Assembly (NCBI GenBank): GCA_945907225.1
Contig: CAMDSN010000097.1
Location: 1-6,451 of the forward strand
Source: Flavobacterium psychrophilum
Lineage (GTDB): Bacteria; Bacteroidota; Bacteroidia; Flavobacteriales; Flavobacteriaceae
DNA length: 6,451 bases
Reading direction: 5' to 3'
This document shows positions 1 to 5,710 of this stretch, piece by piece. The notes under the pieces were generated by a model that did no database searches, had not been told where the DNA came from, and worked only from the letters and a program-made list of their open reading frames with translations. Positions within the stretch are counted from its first letter, which is position 1. Each line of letters opens with the position of its first letter. The position numbers and the translations under genes are program-made.

Positions 1-318
1 TATGAAAGAGAATTACTGGAATACGGGACCAAAAGATTATTAGAAATAGAAGGCATTGAAATATATGGGCCAAAAGATTTAAATAAAAAAGTGGCAGTAA
101 TTTCATTTAATCTTAAAGCTATTCATCCATATGATGTTGGAACGATTATAGATAAGTTGGGCGTTGCAGTGCGAACCGGTCATCATTGTGTCCAACCTAT
201 TATGGATTATTATAAAATACCTGGAACAATAAGAGCTAGTTTTGCATTTTATAATACTAAAGAAGAAATTGACGTTATGATTGTAGCTTTAAAAAAAGCG
301 CAAACAATGTTATTGTAA
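1..318 (+). CDS. sufS: Cysteine desulfurase SufS, C-terminal fragment (5' end outside window)
   Basis: This is the last 105 residues of a class V aminotransferase-fold, PLP-dependent cysteine desulfurase; reading frame 1 is open from the first base of the window. SufS removes sulfur from L-cysteine as an enzyme-bound persulfide and passes it to SufE in the cytosol. The decisive motif is RTGHHCVQP, with the catalytic cysteine codon at 187-189, the group II (SufS-type) active-site loop. It is followed by a typical end, GTIRASFAFYNTKEEID, and the C-terminal helix. The PLP lysine and N-terminal domain lie upstream of the window. A SufE gene 520 bases downstream supports SufS rather than IscS or CsdA. 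The internal GTG at position 91 is not a start, because the homologous sequence continues upstream of it. Confidence 0.95.
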   Translation, partial: YERELLEYGTKRLLEIEGIEIYGPKDLNKKVAVISFNLKAIHPYDVGTIIDKLGVAVRTGHHCVQPIMDYYKIPGTIRASFAFYNTKEEIDVMIVALKKAQTMLL

Positions 319-384
319 AAATATTTTTTTCAGTTTTGTTTATTTAATCCGATTCATTAACAAAAAAATTAAACATTCCGCTTT

Positions 385-822
385 ATGAAAGTACTTAGCT
401 TAATTTTTCTCACCCTTTTTCTTGGTAAAAGCTGCACTAATGAAGCTCAAAAAGATATTGCAAAAGCAACGTTTGAGTATACTGCTAGTACTCGAGGGTT
501 TTTCCAAAAAACAACTATACAAAATAAAAAAGCTATTATTTCAATAGATAGAAATGGGGAAAAAAATCCTGAGGAACTTCTTATTTCTGATAAAGACTGG
601 AAAGAAATTATTGGTTACTTTGAAAAGATTGATTTGGAAAAAGTACCAACTTTAAAAGACCCAACTCAAAAAAGGTTTTATGATGGAGCAGCGATAGCAA
701 ATTTGAAAATAAGATATAAAAACAAAGACTATCATACTTCTGATTTCGATCACGGTTTTCCGCCAGTTGAGATTGAAAAAGTGGTAAATAAAATAGTGGC
801 AATGGGTCAAAAAATAGAATAA
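385..822 (+). CDS. Small putative lipoprotein of unknown function inside the suf operon
   Basis: This 145-residue protein is not one I can assign to a named family. Residues 1-16 look like a lipoprotein signal: Met-Lys, a hydrophobic stretch LSLIFLTLFLG, then Cys17 preceded by G-K-S. The lipobox is imperfect, with Lys at -2 and Gly at -3, so membrane anchoring is probable but not certain. The mature part is mixed alpha/beta in character, with lysine-rich strands, a central KRFYDGAAIA segment and a DFDHGFPP segment that look like conserved cores. It sits 66 bases after sufS and 19 bases before sufE on the same strand, so it is probably co-transcribed with them. An exported protein in a cytosolic Fe-S operon is unexpected. 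I recall similar proteins at this position in other flavobacteria, but cannot verify that here. The start is the only ATG giving a signal peptide. Confidence 0.75.
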   Translation: MKVLSLIFLTLFLGKSCTNEAQKDIAKATFEYTASTRGFFQKTTIQNKKAIISIDRNGEKNPEELLISDKDWKEIIGYFEKIDLEKVPTLKDPTQKRFYDGAAIANLKIRYKNKDYHTSDFDHGFPPVEIEKVVNKIVAMGQKIE

Positions 823-841
823 AAAATTTGTATCTAAAGCA

Positions 842-1261
842 ATGACAATACAAGAAACACAAGCCGAAATAGTAGACGAGTTTTCTATGTTTGACGACTG
901 GATGGAACGCTATGAATATATCATTGAGTTAGGGAAGTCTTTGCCTGTAATTAGTGAACAATTCAAAACGGAGGAAAATAGCATTAAAGGCTGCCAATCT
1001 AAAGTATGGGTTCATGCCAAACAAGAAGAGGACAAATTGTTTTTTACCGCCGATAGTGATGCTATTTTAACAAAAGGAATTATAGCCATTTTGATTCGCG
1101 CTTTTTCAAATCAAAGTGCATCAGCTATTTTAGAGGCCAACACCGATTTTATAGATGAAATTGGTCTTAAAGAGCATTTATCTCCGACCAGGGCTAATGG
1201 ACTGGTTTCAATGATAAAAAAAATTAAAATGTATGCGTTGGCATATCAAGCAAAAAAATAG
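842..1261 (+). CDS. sufE: SufE family Fe-S cluster assembly sulfur acceptor
   Basis: SufE accepts the persulfide sulfur from SufS and delivers it to the SufBCD scaffold in the cytosol; it also stimulates SufS turnover. The 139 residues match the usual SufE length. The N-terminal helix carries FDDWMERYEYIIELGKSLP, followed by the active-site loop IKGCQSKVW with Cys51, the same position as the acceptor cysteine of E. coli SufE. The C-terminal segment LKEHLSPTRANGLVSMIKKIK is also typical of the family. The gene lies 19 bases after the small lipoprotein gene and 46 bases before the DUF59 gene, within the suf cluster. The alternative reading as the close paralogue CsdE is disfavoured by the suf context. 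Confidence 0.95.
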   Translation: MTIQETQAEIVDEFSMFDDWMERYEYIIELGKSLPVISEQFKTEENSIKGCQSKVWVHAKQEEDKLFFTADSDAILTKGIIAILIRAFSNQSASAILEANTDFIDEIGLKEHLSPTRANGLVSMIKKIKMYALAYQAKK

Positions 1262-1280
1262 TGGTAATAAAAACTTCAGT

Positions 1281-1306
1281 ATAGATCCTGAAATAAATTA
1301 AGCATA
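1281..1306. repeat. 26-base hairpin-like element, copy A, directly before the DUF59 gene
   Basis: This segment is 23/26 identical to 5711-5736, with differences only at element positions 2, 7 and 20. Its core is an imperfect inverted repeat, CTGAA (1288-1292), loop ATAAA, then TTAAG (1298-1302), with one mismatch. It ends one base before the ATG at 1308. The core resembles a dispersed Flavobacterium intergenic repeat that I recall as CTGAAATAAATTCAG, but that is memory, not a search result. No promoter or ribosome binding site is evident in the rest of this 46-base spacer. Confidence 0.65.
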
Positions 1307-1307
1307 A

Positions 1308-1631
1308 ATGGAAGAATTTAAAGATGAAATTAATTTAGGGGAAAACGTTGTTAAAACATTAAAAGGCATTTACGACCCTGAAATTCCAGTCGATATATAC
1401 GAATTGGGTTTAATTTACGATGTTATGATAAACGAAGACAATGAGGTAAAAGTTTTAATGACCCTAACTTCGCCAAATTGTCCTGTGGCAGAGACCTTAC
1501 CTCGCGAAGTTGAAGAAAAAATAGAGAAAATCGAAACCGTTAAATCATGCGAAGTTGAAATTACTTTTGACCCTCCTTGGAGCAAAGATTTAATGAGCGA
1601 AGAAGCAAAGTTAGAATTAGGAATGCTTTAA
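1308..1631 (+). CDS. sufT: DUF59/MIP18 family Fe-S assembly factor (SufT-like)
   Basis: This 107-residue protein is a single MIP18/DUF59 domain, the family that includes SufT, PaaD and eukaryotic CIA2. Members act in maturation of iron-sulfur proteins, and SufT homologues help supply clusters when demand is high. Visible family features are YDPEIPVDIYELGLIYDV at residues 22-39, TSPNCPVAETLP at 54-65 with the conserved Cys58, and DPPWSKDLMS at 88-97. The length is that of a stand-alone SufT; PaaD is longer and lies in phenylacetate clusters, which are absent here. It follows sufE by 46 bases and precedes the DUF2480 gene by 63 bases. The symbol sufT rests on family and operon context, since the family is not functionally uniform. 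Confidence 0.88.
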   Translation: MEEFKDEINLGENVVKTLKGIYDPEIPVDIYELGLIYDVMINEDNEVKVLMTLTSPNCPVAETLPREVEEKIEKIETVKSCEVEITFDPPWSKDLMSEEAKLELGML

Positions 1632-1639
1632 ATAGTATT

Positions 1640-1685
1640 CAGTCTCAGTCCCAGTTTTCAGATACTGCGACTGCGACTGCGACTG
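1640..1685. repeat. Inverted pair of CAGTCN hexamer arrays (potential hairpin)
   Basis: The left arm, 1640-1655, is CAGTCT, CAGTCC, CAGT. The right arm, 1664-1685, is a clean 6-base tandem of ACTGCG (three units plus ACTG). The arms are complementary in 14 of 16 positions when 1640-1655 is paired with 1664-1679, leaving an 8-base loop (1656-1663). Because the right arm is longer than the left, pairing can slip by one hexamer. The element fills most of the 63-base spacer between the DUF59 and DUF2480 genes. It has no T-tract and could modulate readthrough or mRNA stability, but no such role can be shown here. Confidence 0.85.
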
Positions 1686-1694
1686 TAAACTAAA

Positions 1695-2207
1695 ATGGAC
1701 GAAATTATAAATAAAGTAAGTAACTCTATACTCGAAGTTTTCGATTTAGAAGATTATTATCCAATCGGAATTCGAACACAGTTAGATATTTCACAGTGGC
1801 TCTTTGAAGGTTTTTTACTGAAGGAAAAAGATTTCCGAAATGCCTTAAAAAATCACGACTGGGAACAATATAAAAACCATTACGTTGCTATTAATTGTTC
1901 TACTGAGGCTATAATTCCAGCTTGGGCAACTATTTTAGTTACTGTTTATATTTCTCCATTTGCAAAAAAAGTGGTTGTTGGAAGTCTTATCGATTTAGAA
2001 ACCAACCTGTATCAAGAGATTCTTCAAACAATTAACTACACAAAATATCTAGATAAACCATTAATTTTAAAGGGTTGTTCAAAAAAACCAGTTCCAGAAA
2101 GCGCTTATATTATGGCTATTCAAAAACTGCAACCTTTTGCTAAAAGCATTATGTATGGTGAAGCTTGTTCGGCAGTTCCACTTTTTAAAAAAAGTAAAGA
2201 AGCATAA
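1695..2207 (+). CDS. DUF2480 family protein
   Basis: This 170-residue soluble protein matches DUF2480, a family I know mainly from Bacteroidota and often at the end of suf operons; its biochemical role is unknown. Recognisable features are the start ending in LDISQWLFEGFLLKEKDFR, the central AINCSTEAIIPAWA (Cys68), LILKGCSKKPVPESAY (Cys128) and the terminal YGEACSAVPLFK (Cys158). No signal peptide or membrane segment is seen. The three cysteines, each in a well-formed family-like motif, could bind metal or a cluster or serve in sulfur transfer; that is inference. The gene is last on this strand in the suf cluster and ends 6 bases from the stop codon of the convergent trans-sulfuration gene. 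The ATG at 1695 gives the expected N-terminus and follows the hairpin element by 9 bases. Confidence 0.85.
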   Translation: MDEIINKVSNSILEVFDLEDYYPIGIRTQLDISQWLFEGFLLKEKDFRNALKNHDWEQYKNHYVAINCSTEAIIPAWATILVTVYISPFAKKVVVGSLIDLETNLYQEILQTINYTKYLDKPLILKGCSKKPVPESAYIMAIQKLQPFAKSIMYGEACSAVPLFKKSKEA

Positions 2208-2213
2208 AAAAGG

Positions 2214-3359
2214 CTAGTTTTTGAAGGCCTGTTCTAAATCAGCCAATAAATCGGAAATGTCTTCAACGCCAGTACTTAATCGAACTAGGTCATCAGTAAT
2301 TCCTATTTCTTTTCTCTTGTCTTCTGGAATCGAAGCGTGTGTCATTAAAGCCGGATGGTTAGCCAAACTTTCAACACCTCCAAGCGATTCCGCTAAAGTA
2401 AATACTTTTAATTTCTCTAAGAAAGCAATTGCATCTTCTTTCTTGCCCGATTTAAAGGTGAAAGAAACCATACCGCCAAAACCACCCATTTGTTTTTTTG
2501 CAATTTCATGAAAAGGATGACTCGGCAATCCAGGGTAATAAACGGTTTTCACTTTAGAATGATTACTTAAAAAAGCGGCTACTTTTTCACCATTTTCACA
2601 ATGTCTTTGAACACGTAAATGCAAGGTTTTTATTCCGCGTAAAACTAAGAAACTATCCATTGGGCCAAGTGTGGCGCCTGTTGCAAATTGTTTAAAATGT
2701 AATTCATCACCTAGAGTTTTGTCTCTGATAATTAAAGCTCCAGCAATGACATCGGAATGGCCACCAAGATATTTCGTTGCCGAATGCATTACAATGTCGG
2801 CCCCTAAATCTAAAGGTTTTTGCAAATAGGGGGTTGCAAAAGTATTGTCAACCGCAAAAAGGATATTTTTTGCTTTCGTAATTTTAGCAATTTCTTCAAT
2901 ATCGGCCAATTTCATCAACGGATTTGTTGGTGTTTCTACCCAAACCAATTTTGTGTTTTCGTTAATCAATGACTGTAATTTTTTTAAATCAGTCATATCT
3001 ACGAAGTGAAATTTAATGCCACTATCTTTATACAAACGAGTAAACAAACGATACGTACCGCCATACAAATCGTCCATCGCAATAACTTCATCTCCAGATT
3101 TAAACAAACGTAACAAGCAATCAGTCGCTGCTAATCCCGATGAAAAAGCTAATCCACGAGCACCATTTTCAATTGATGCTAAAGCGTCTTCTAGCGCTTG
3201 ACGTGTTGGGTTGGCAGCACGAGAATATTCGTAATCACCAACTGGTGTTCCAGGTGTTATTTGTGCATAAGTTGAGGTTTGAAACACCGGAGGCATTACA
3301 GCTCCAGTTACTTTTTCATAATGTTGACCACCATGTATAACTTTTGTATTGAATTTCAT
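2214..3359 (-). CDS. Trans-sulfuration PLP enzyme, cystathionine gamma-synthase/gamma-lyase family (MetB-like)
   Basis: This 381-residue, full-length member of the Cys/Met metabolism PLP enzyme family acts in the cytosol on cystathionine, homocysteine or cysteine. Visible residues are YSR at 45-47 (cofactor phosphate contacts from the neighbouring subunit), SSGLAA at 73-78, Tyr99 in DDLYGGTYR (ring stacking), Asp171 in VDNTFATP (pyridine nitrogen), the PLP lysine Lys196 in SATKYLGGHSD, SLGGVES at 325-331 and Arg360 in VRLSTGVED (substrate carboxylate). Gly101 replaces the cysteine of methionine gamma-lyases, arguing against that activity. Synthase (towards methionine) and lyase (towards cysteine) cannot be separated by eye; databases usually call flavobacterial homologues cystathionine gamma-synthase. 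It is monocistronic here, convergent with the suf operon, and a lyase would supply cysteine for SufS. The ATG has an A-rich leader without a Shine-Dalgarno site. Confidence 0.93.
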   Translation of the reverse strand: MKFNTKVIHGGQHYEKVTGAVMPPVFQTSTYAQITPGTPVGDYEYSRAANPTRQALEDALASIENGARGLAFSSGLAATDCLLRLFKSGDEVIAMDDLYGGTYRLFTRLYKDSGIKFHFVDMTDLKKLQSLINENTKLVWVETPTNPLMKLADIEEIAKITKAKNILFAVDNTFATPYLQKPLDLGADIVMHSATKYLGGHSDVIAGALIIRDKTLGDELHFKQFATGATLGPMDSFLVLRGIKTLHLRVQRHCENGEKVAAFLSNHSKVKTVYYPGLPSHPFHEIAKKQMGGFGGMVSFTFKSGKKEDAIAFLEKLKVFTLAESLGGVESLANHPALMTHASIPEDKRKEIGITDDLVRLSTGVEDISDLLADLEQAFKN

Positions 3360-3413
3360 CTGATTTGGTTGTTTAAATATTTATTACTAAAAAAGAATCG
3401 TTTTATTTTGTTG

Positions 3414-3421
3414 TAAATTTG
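3414..3421 (+). promoter_or_regulatory. Candidate -7 element TAAATTTG for the ArsC-like/EamA operon
   Basis: This is an exact match to the Bacteroidota sigma-A -7 consensus TAnnTTTG, 54 bases before the ATG at 3476. No TTG is found at the usual -33 distance, so support comes from one box and the divergent-spacer location only. Confidence 0.4.
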
Positions 3422-3422
3422 A

Positions 3423-3430
3423 CAAAAATA
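3423..3430 (-). promoter_or_regulatory. Candidate -7 element TATTTTTG for the trans-sulfuration gene
   Basis: Read on the minus strand this is an exact TAnnTTTG match, 63 bases before the ATG at 3359. A TTG on the same strand (3445-3447) lies 14 bases upstream, shorter than the usual spacing of about 17-23 bases. The box is separated from the plus-strand box by one base, so the two promoters, if real, would compete for RNA polymerase. Confidence 0.35.
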
Positions 3431-3475
3431 CAGATTATAATCTTCAAATAATTTTCCTTTGTAAAAAGAAAATAC

Positions 3476-3835
3476 ATGACCAACAAAATTTATTATTTAA
3501 GCTCCTGCGATACCTGCAGAAAAATTATAAAAGCCCTACCCAAAGCAGATAAATTAGAGTTTCATGACATTAGGCAAGATCCAATTACGCTAAAAGAATT
3601 AGAAGAAATGCATTCTCTGTCGGGAAGCTATGAAGCATTATTTAGCAAAAAAGCACAATTATACAAATCAATGGATTTGAAAAACAAATCGTTGACAGAG
3701 GAAGATTTTAAGAAGTATTTATTAGAGCACTATACTTTTTTGAGCCGCCCGGTTTTTATTATTGATAATAAAATTTACATCGGAAATTCGCAACAAAACA
3801 TTTTGCAAGTATTGAAAATGTTGGAAAATGTCTAG
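3476..3835 (+). CDS. ArsC/Spx-family thioredoxin-fold protein (YffB-like)
   Basis: This 119-residue protein has the ArsC/Spx/YffB fold: a first strand KIYYLSSC, the redox motif C11-D-T-C14 at the start of helix 1, a helical insertion (about residues 36-85), then the cis-proline motif SRPVFIIDNKIYIGNS with Arg91-Pro92. The length is normal for the family. Members include glutaredoxin-coupled arsenate reductases, the Spx transcription regulator, and many proteins of unknown thiol-redox role. The CxxC form is common in Spx and in generic homologues, whereas classical plasmid ArsC uses one cysteine. No arsenic genes (arsR, arsB) are nearby, so an arsenate role is not supported. The stop codon lies inside the start of the downstream permease gene, suggesting coupled translation. 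The start codon is preceded by an A-rich leader. Confidence 0.85.
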   Translation: MTNKIYYLSSCDTCRKIIKALPKADKLEFHDIRQDPITLKELEEMHSLSGSYEALFSKKAQLYKSMDLKNKSLTEEDFKKYLLEHYTFLSRPVFIIDNKIYIGNSQQNILQVLKMLENV

Positions 3836-4718
3836 AAGAACTTGGGCTCTTTTTGCCGCAACATTAGTTTCCATTATTTATGGTGTAACCTTTACTATTG
3901 CCAAAGATGTTATGCCAAAATTCGTTCTCCCATTTGGATTTATAACGATGCGTGTGTGGGGTTCAGTAATTCTATTTTGGTTGGTTTCTGTTTTTGGGCC
4001 TAAAGAAAAAATTGAAAACCAAGATTTTCCCCGAATTATCGCTGCTGCATTTTTTGGTGTAGCTTTAAACATGCTTTCTTTTTTTAAAGGGTTGAGCTAT
4101 ACCTCTCCGATTATGGGTGCCGTTTTAATGGTAACTACGCCAATGATTGTTCTCGTTCTTTCAGCATTCATAATAAAAGAACGCATGAAAAAGCGAAAAG
4201 TTTTTGGTTTGCTTTTAGGATTAGCAGGGACCATAACTTTAATTCTCTACGGGAAATCGGTGGCCAATGCACCTAACGCCTCTTTAGGTAATTTATTGGT
4301 TTTTACCAATGCTTTTTCTTATGGTATTTACTTAGTAATTGTTAAGAAATTAATGGATAAATACAATGCTTTTACTTTTGTAAAATGGATTTATACCTTT
4401 GGATTTATAATGGTTTTACCTTTCGGCTGGACTGAATTTCAGGCCGTACAATGGGCTATTCTTCCAATGGATGTTCTCTGGAAAATTGGATTTGTAGTAG
4501 TTTTTTCTACTTTTATTACCTATTTATTCAACTTACTTTCCATGCGGGAATTATCCCCAACCACAATTGCTGTTTTTGTTTATTTGCAACCGTTTTTCGC
4601 AACCGTTTTTGCAATGAGTTTAGGAAAAGATGAGCTTACGTTGGTTAAAATAGTTTCGGCAGTTATGATTTTTACAGGAGTTTATTTGGTAACGCAGAAA
4701 AGTGTGAAGAGTGACTAG
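3828..4718 (+). CDS. EamA/DMT-family permease with ten predicted membrane helices
   Basis: This 296-residue integral membrane protein of the drug/metabolite transporter superfamily has two EamA repeats of five helices. Hydrophobic segments lie near residues 6-24, 37-57, 69-87, 95-115, 126-142, 156-175, 185-203, 217-240, 246-266 and 274-292. Each half ends its fourth helix in the family style: LSYTSPIMGAVLMVTTP followed by KERM in repeat one, and LSPTTIAVFVYLQPFFATVF followed by GKDEL in repeat two. Family members export amino acids, metabolites or drugs across the inner membrane; the substrate cannot be read from sequence. The ATG at 3828 overlaps the upstream ArsC-like gene by 8 bases (ATGTCTAG), typical of translational coupling. 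The last codons, AGT GAC and the TAG stop, lie inside the start of the heptad repeat array at 4710. Confidence 0.93.
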   Translation: MSRRTWALFAATLVSIIYGVTFTIAKDVMPKFVLPFGFITMRVWGSVILFWLVSVFGPKEKIENQDFPRIIAAAFFGVALNMLSFFKGLSYTSPIMGAVLMVTTPMIVLVLSAFIIKERMKKRKVFGLLLGLAGTITLILYGKSVANAPNASLGNLLVFTNAFSYGIYLVIVKKLMDKYNAFTFVKWIYTFGFIMVLPFGWTEFQAVQWAILPMDVLWKIGFVVVFSTFITYLFNLLSMRELSPTTIAVFVYLQPFFATVFAMSLGKDELTLVKIVSAVMIFTGVYLVTQKSVKSD

Positions 4719-4774
4719 TAATTAGTGATTAGCTCTAAAGAAGATGCTAATTACTTATCACTAATTACTAATTA
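4710..4774. repeat. Inverted pair of 7-base tandem arrays straddling the EamA stop codon
   Basis: The left array has three 7-base units in exact register: AGTGACT (4710-4716), AGTAATT (4717-4723) and AGTGATT (4724-4730), then AGC. The right array is the complementary orientation, also in exact 7-base register: CTAATTA (4747-4753), CTTATCA (4754-4760), CTAATTA (4761-4767) and CTAATTA (4768-4774). A 14-base perfect inverted repeat joins 4716-4729 to 4757-4770, and an inner pair TTAGC/GCTAA (4729-4733, 4746-4750) can add to the stem. The central spacer is about 13 bases. A strong hairpin after the EamA stop could act as a 3' mRNA barrier, but there is no T-tract for a classical terminator. Confidence 0.85.
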
Positions 4775-4780
4775 CTTTCT

Positions 4781-4788
4781 TATATTTG
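4781..4788 (+). promoter_or_regulatory. Candidate -7 element TATATTTG for yicC-gmk
   Basis: This is an exact TAnnTTTG match 20 bases before the yicC ATG, giving a short leader of about 15 bases if used. No TTG lies at the -33 distance; that position is occupied by the right arm of the heptad array. The strand change in transcriptional unit (EamA to yicC, 90-base spacer) makes a promoter here plausible. Confidence 0.42.
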
Positions 4789-4808
4789 AAGTCTATTAAA
4801 AAACACCA

Positions 4809-5669
4809 ATGATACAATCAATGACTGGTTTTGGAAAGGCAACTTTGCAATTACCAACCAAAAAAATAACAGTAGAAATTAAATCCTTAAATTCAAAAGG
4901 GTTGGATTTGAACACCCGAATGCCATCTGTTTTCCGTGAAATGGAATTGGGATTACGCAATCAACTTTCGGCGCGATTGGAGCGCGGAAAAATAGATTTT
5001 TCCCTGTATGTTGAGGGAACAGGCGAAGAAACATCATCAAAAATAAATATTCCAATAGTTAGAGGATATATATCTCAAATGAAAGCAGTTATTCCAAATG
5101 CTGATGAAACGGAATTGATGAAAATGGCAGTTAGAATGCCTGATGCACTCAAAACTGAGCGTGATCAAATTGACGAAAACGAATGGAAAAAAATTCAGAT
5201 TGTGATTGATGAAGCCCTTGAAAACATGACGCAATTTCGGAAAGATGAAGGCCTTTCGTTGGAAAAGGAATTTTTGCATCGTATTGGCAATATCACGACG
5301 TTAATGAATAACGCTGTTTCTTATGATGCCGAACGCGTTCAAACTGTTAAAACGAGATTACGTAACGCTTTAGACGAACTAAAAGAAAACGTAGATGAAA
5401 ATCGGTTTGAGCAAGAATTGATTTTTTACCTCGAAAAATACGATATTACCGAAGAGAAAGTTCGCTTAGAAAATCATTTAAACTATTTCATAGAAACGAT
5501 TGCAGGAACAGAAGCCAACGGAAGAAAACTTGGTTTCATTACGCAAGAAATGGGAAGAGAAATCAACACCATGGGTTCCAAATCGAACCATTCTGAAATG
5601 CAGAAATTAGTTGTGATGATGAAAGATGAATTGGAGAAAATCAAGGAACAAGTTTTGAATGTTCTTTAA
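4809..5669 (+). CDS. yicC: YicC/YloC family endoribonuclease
   Basis: This 286-residue protein is a full-length YicC/YloC family member, close to the usual length of about 290. The N-terminal domain opens with the family signature IQSMTGFGKA (residues 2-11), followed by IKSLNSKGLDLNTRMP and the RLERGKIDFSLYVE strand. The C-terminal DUF1732 domain carries GRKLGFITQEMGREINTMG (about 238-256) followed by SKSN, the most conserved stretch of the family, and ends in a charged helix. E. coli YicC is an endoribonuclease acting on small RNA; the same role here is by homology. The adjacency to gmk, 69 bases downstream on the same strand, is widely conserved (also yloC and gmk in Bacillus). The ATG at 4809 is fixed by the MTGFGKA signature near the N-terminus. 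The leader is A-rich with no Shine-Dalgarno site. Confidence 0.95.
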   Translation: MIQSMTGFGKATLQLPTKKITVEIKSLNSKGLDLNTRMPSVFREMELGLRNQLSARLERGKIDFSLYVEGTGEETSSKINIPIVRGYISQMKAVIPNADETELMKMAVRMPDALKTERDQIDENEWKKIQIVIDEALENMTQFRKDEGLSLEKEFLHRIGNITTLMNNAVSYDAERVQTVKTRLRNALDELKENVDENRFEQELIFYLEKYDITEEKVRLENHLNYFIETIAGTEANGRKLGFITQEMGREINTMGSKSNHSEMQKLVVMMKDELEKIKEQVLNVL

Positions 5670-5681
5670 AGAAAGTATTGG

Positions 5682-5702
5682 ATAGAATATAGGGAATAGA
5701 CA
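5682..5702. repeat. Short ATAG heptad tandem, three units
   Basis: ATAG recurs at exactly 7-base intervals: units ATAGAAT (5682-5688), ATAGGGA (5689-5695) and ATAGACA (5696-5702). It lies between yicC and gmk, nine bases before the 26-base hairpin-like element. Three degenerate units in AT-rich DNA could arise by chance, so support is moderate. Confidence 0.45.
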
Positions 5703-5710
5703 ACACATCT

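Noticed and set aside
319..384. Promoter for the lipoprotein gene (CAGTTTTG at 331-338 with TTG at 313-315)
   Set aside because: The box has a mismatch in the conserved TA, and the spacing of 15 bases is short; readthrough from sufS explains expression equally well.
608..862. Minus-strand open frame covering the lipoprotein end and the sufE start
   Set aside because: Its Phe/Leu/Tyr-rich translation is the typical antisense of Lys-rich coding DNA, and it overlaps two better-supported genes.
2206..2230. Possible bidirectional terminator (A-run 2206-2211, T-run 2218-2222, and an AGGCCT palindrome at 2225-2230)
   Set aside because: The only stem is about five A-T pairs with a six-base loop; there is no GC stem beside the T-run, and most of it is coding sequence.
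2221..3340. Several plus-strand open frames antisense to the trans-sulfuration gene (2221-2511, 3016-3201, 3140-3340)
   Set aside because: They lie wholly inside a well-supported conserved gene, their translations look like no protein family, and they have no leader signals.
2214..3359. Methionine gamma-lyase
   Set aside because: The position of the diagnostic cysteine is glycine (Gly101 in YGGTYR), as in cystathionine gamma-synthases and lyases.
3476..3835. Calling the ArsC-like protein an arsenate reductase
   Set aside because: It has a CxxC motif typical of Spx and generic homologues, and no arsenic resistance genes are adjacent.
4710..4774. CRISPR-like or Rho-independent terminator reading of the heptad arrays
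   Set aside because: Units are only 7 bases with no spacers between them, and no T-tract follows the stem, so neither class fits.
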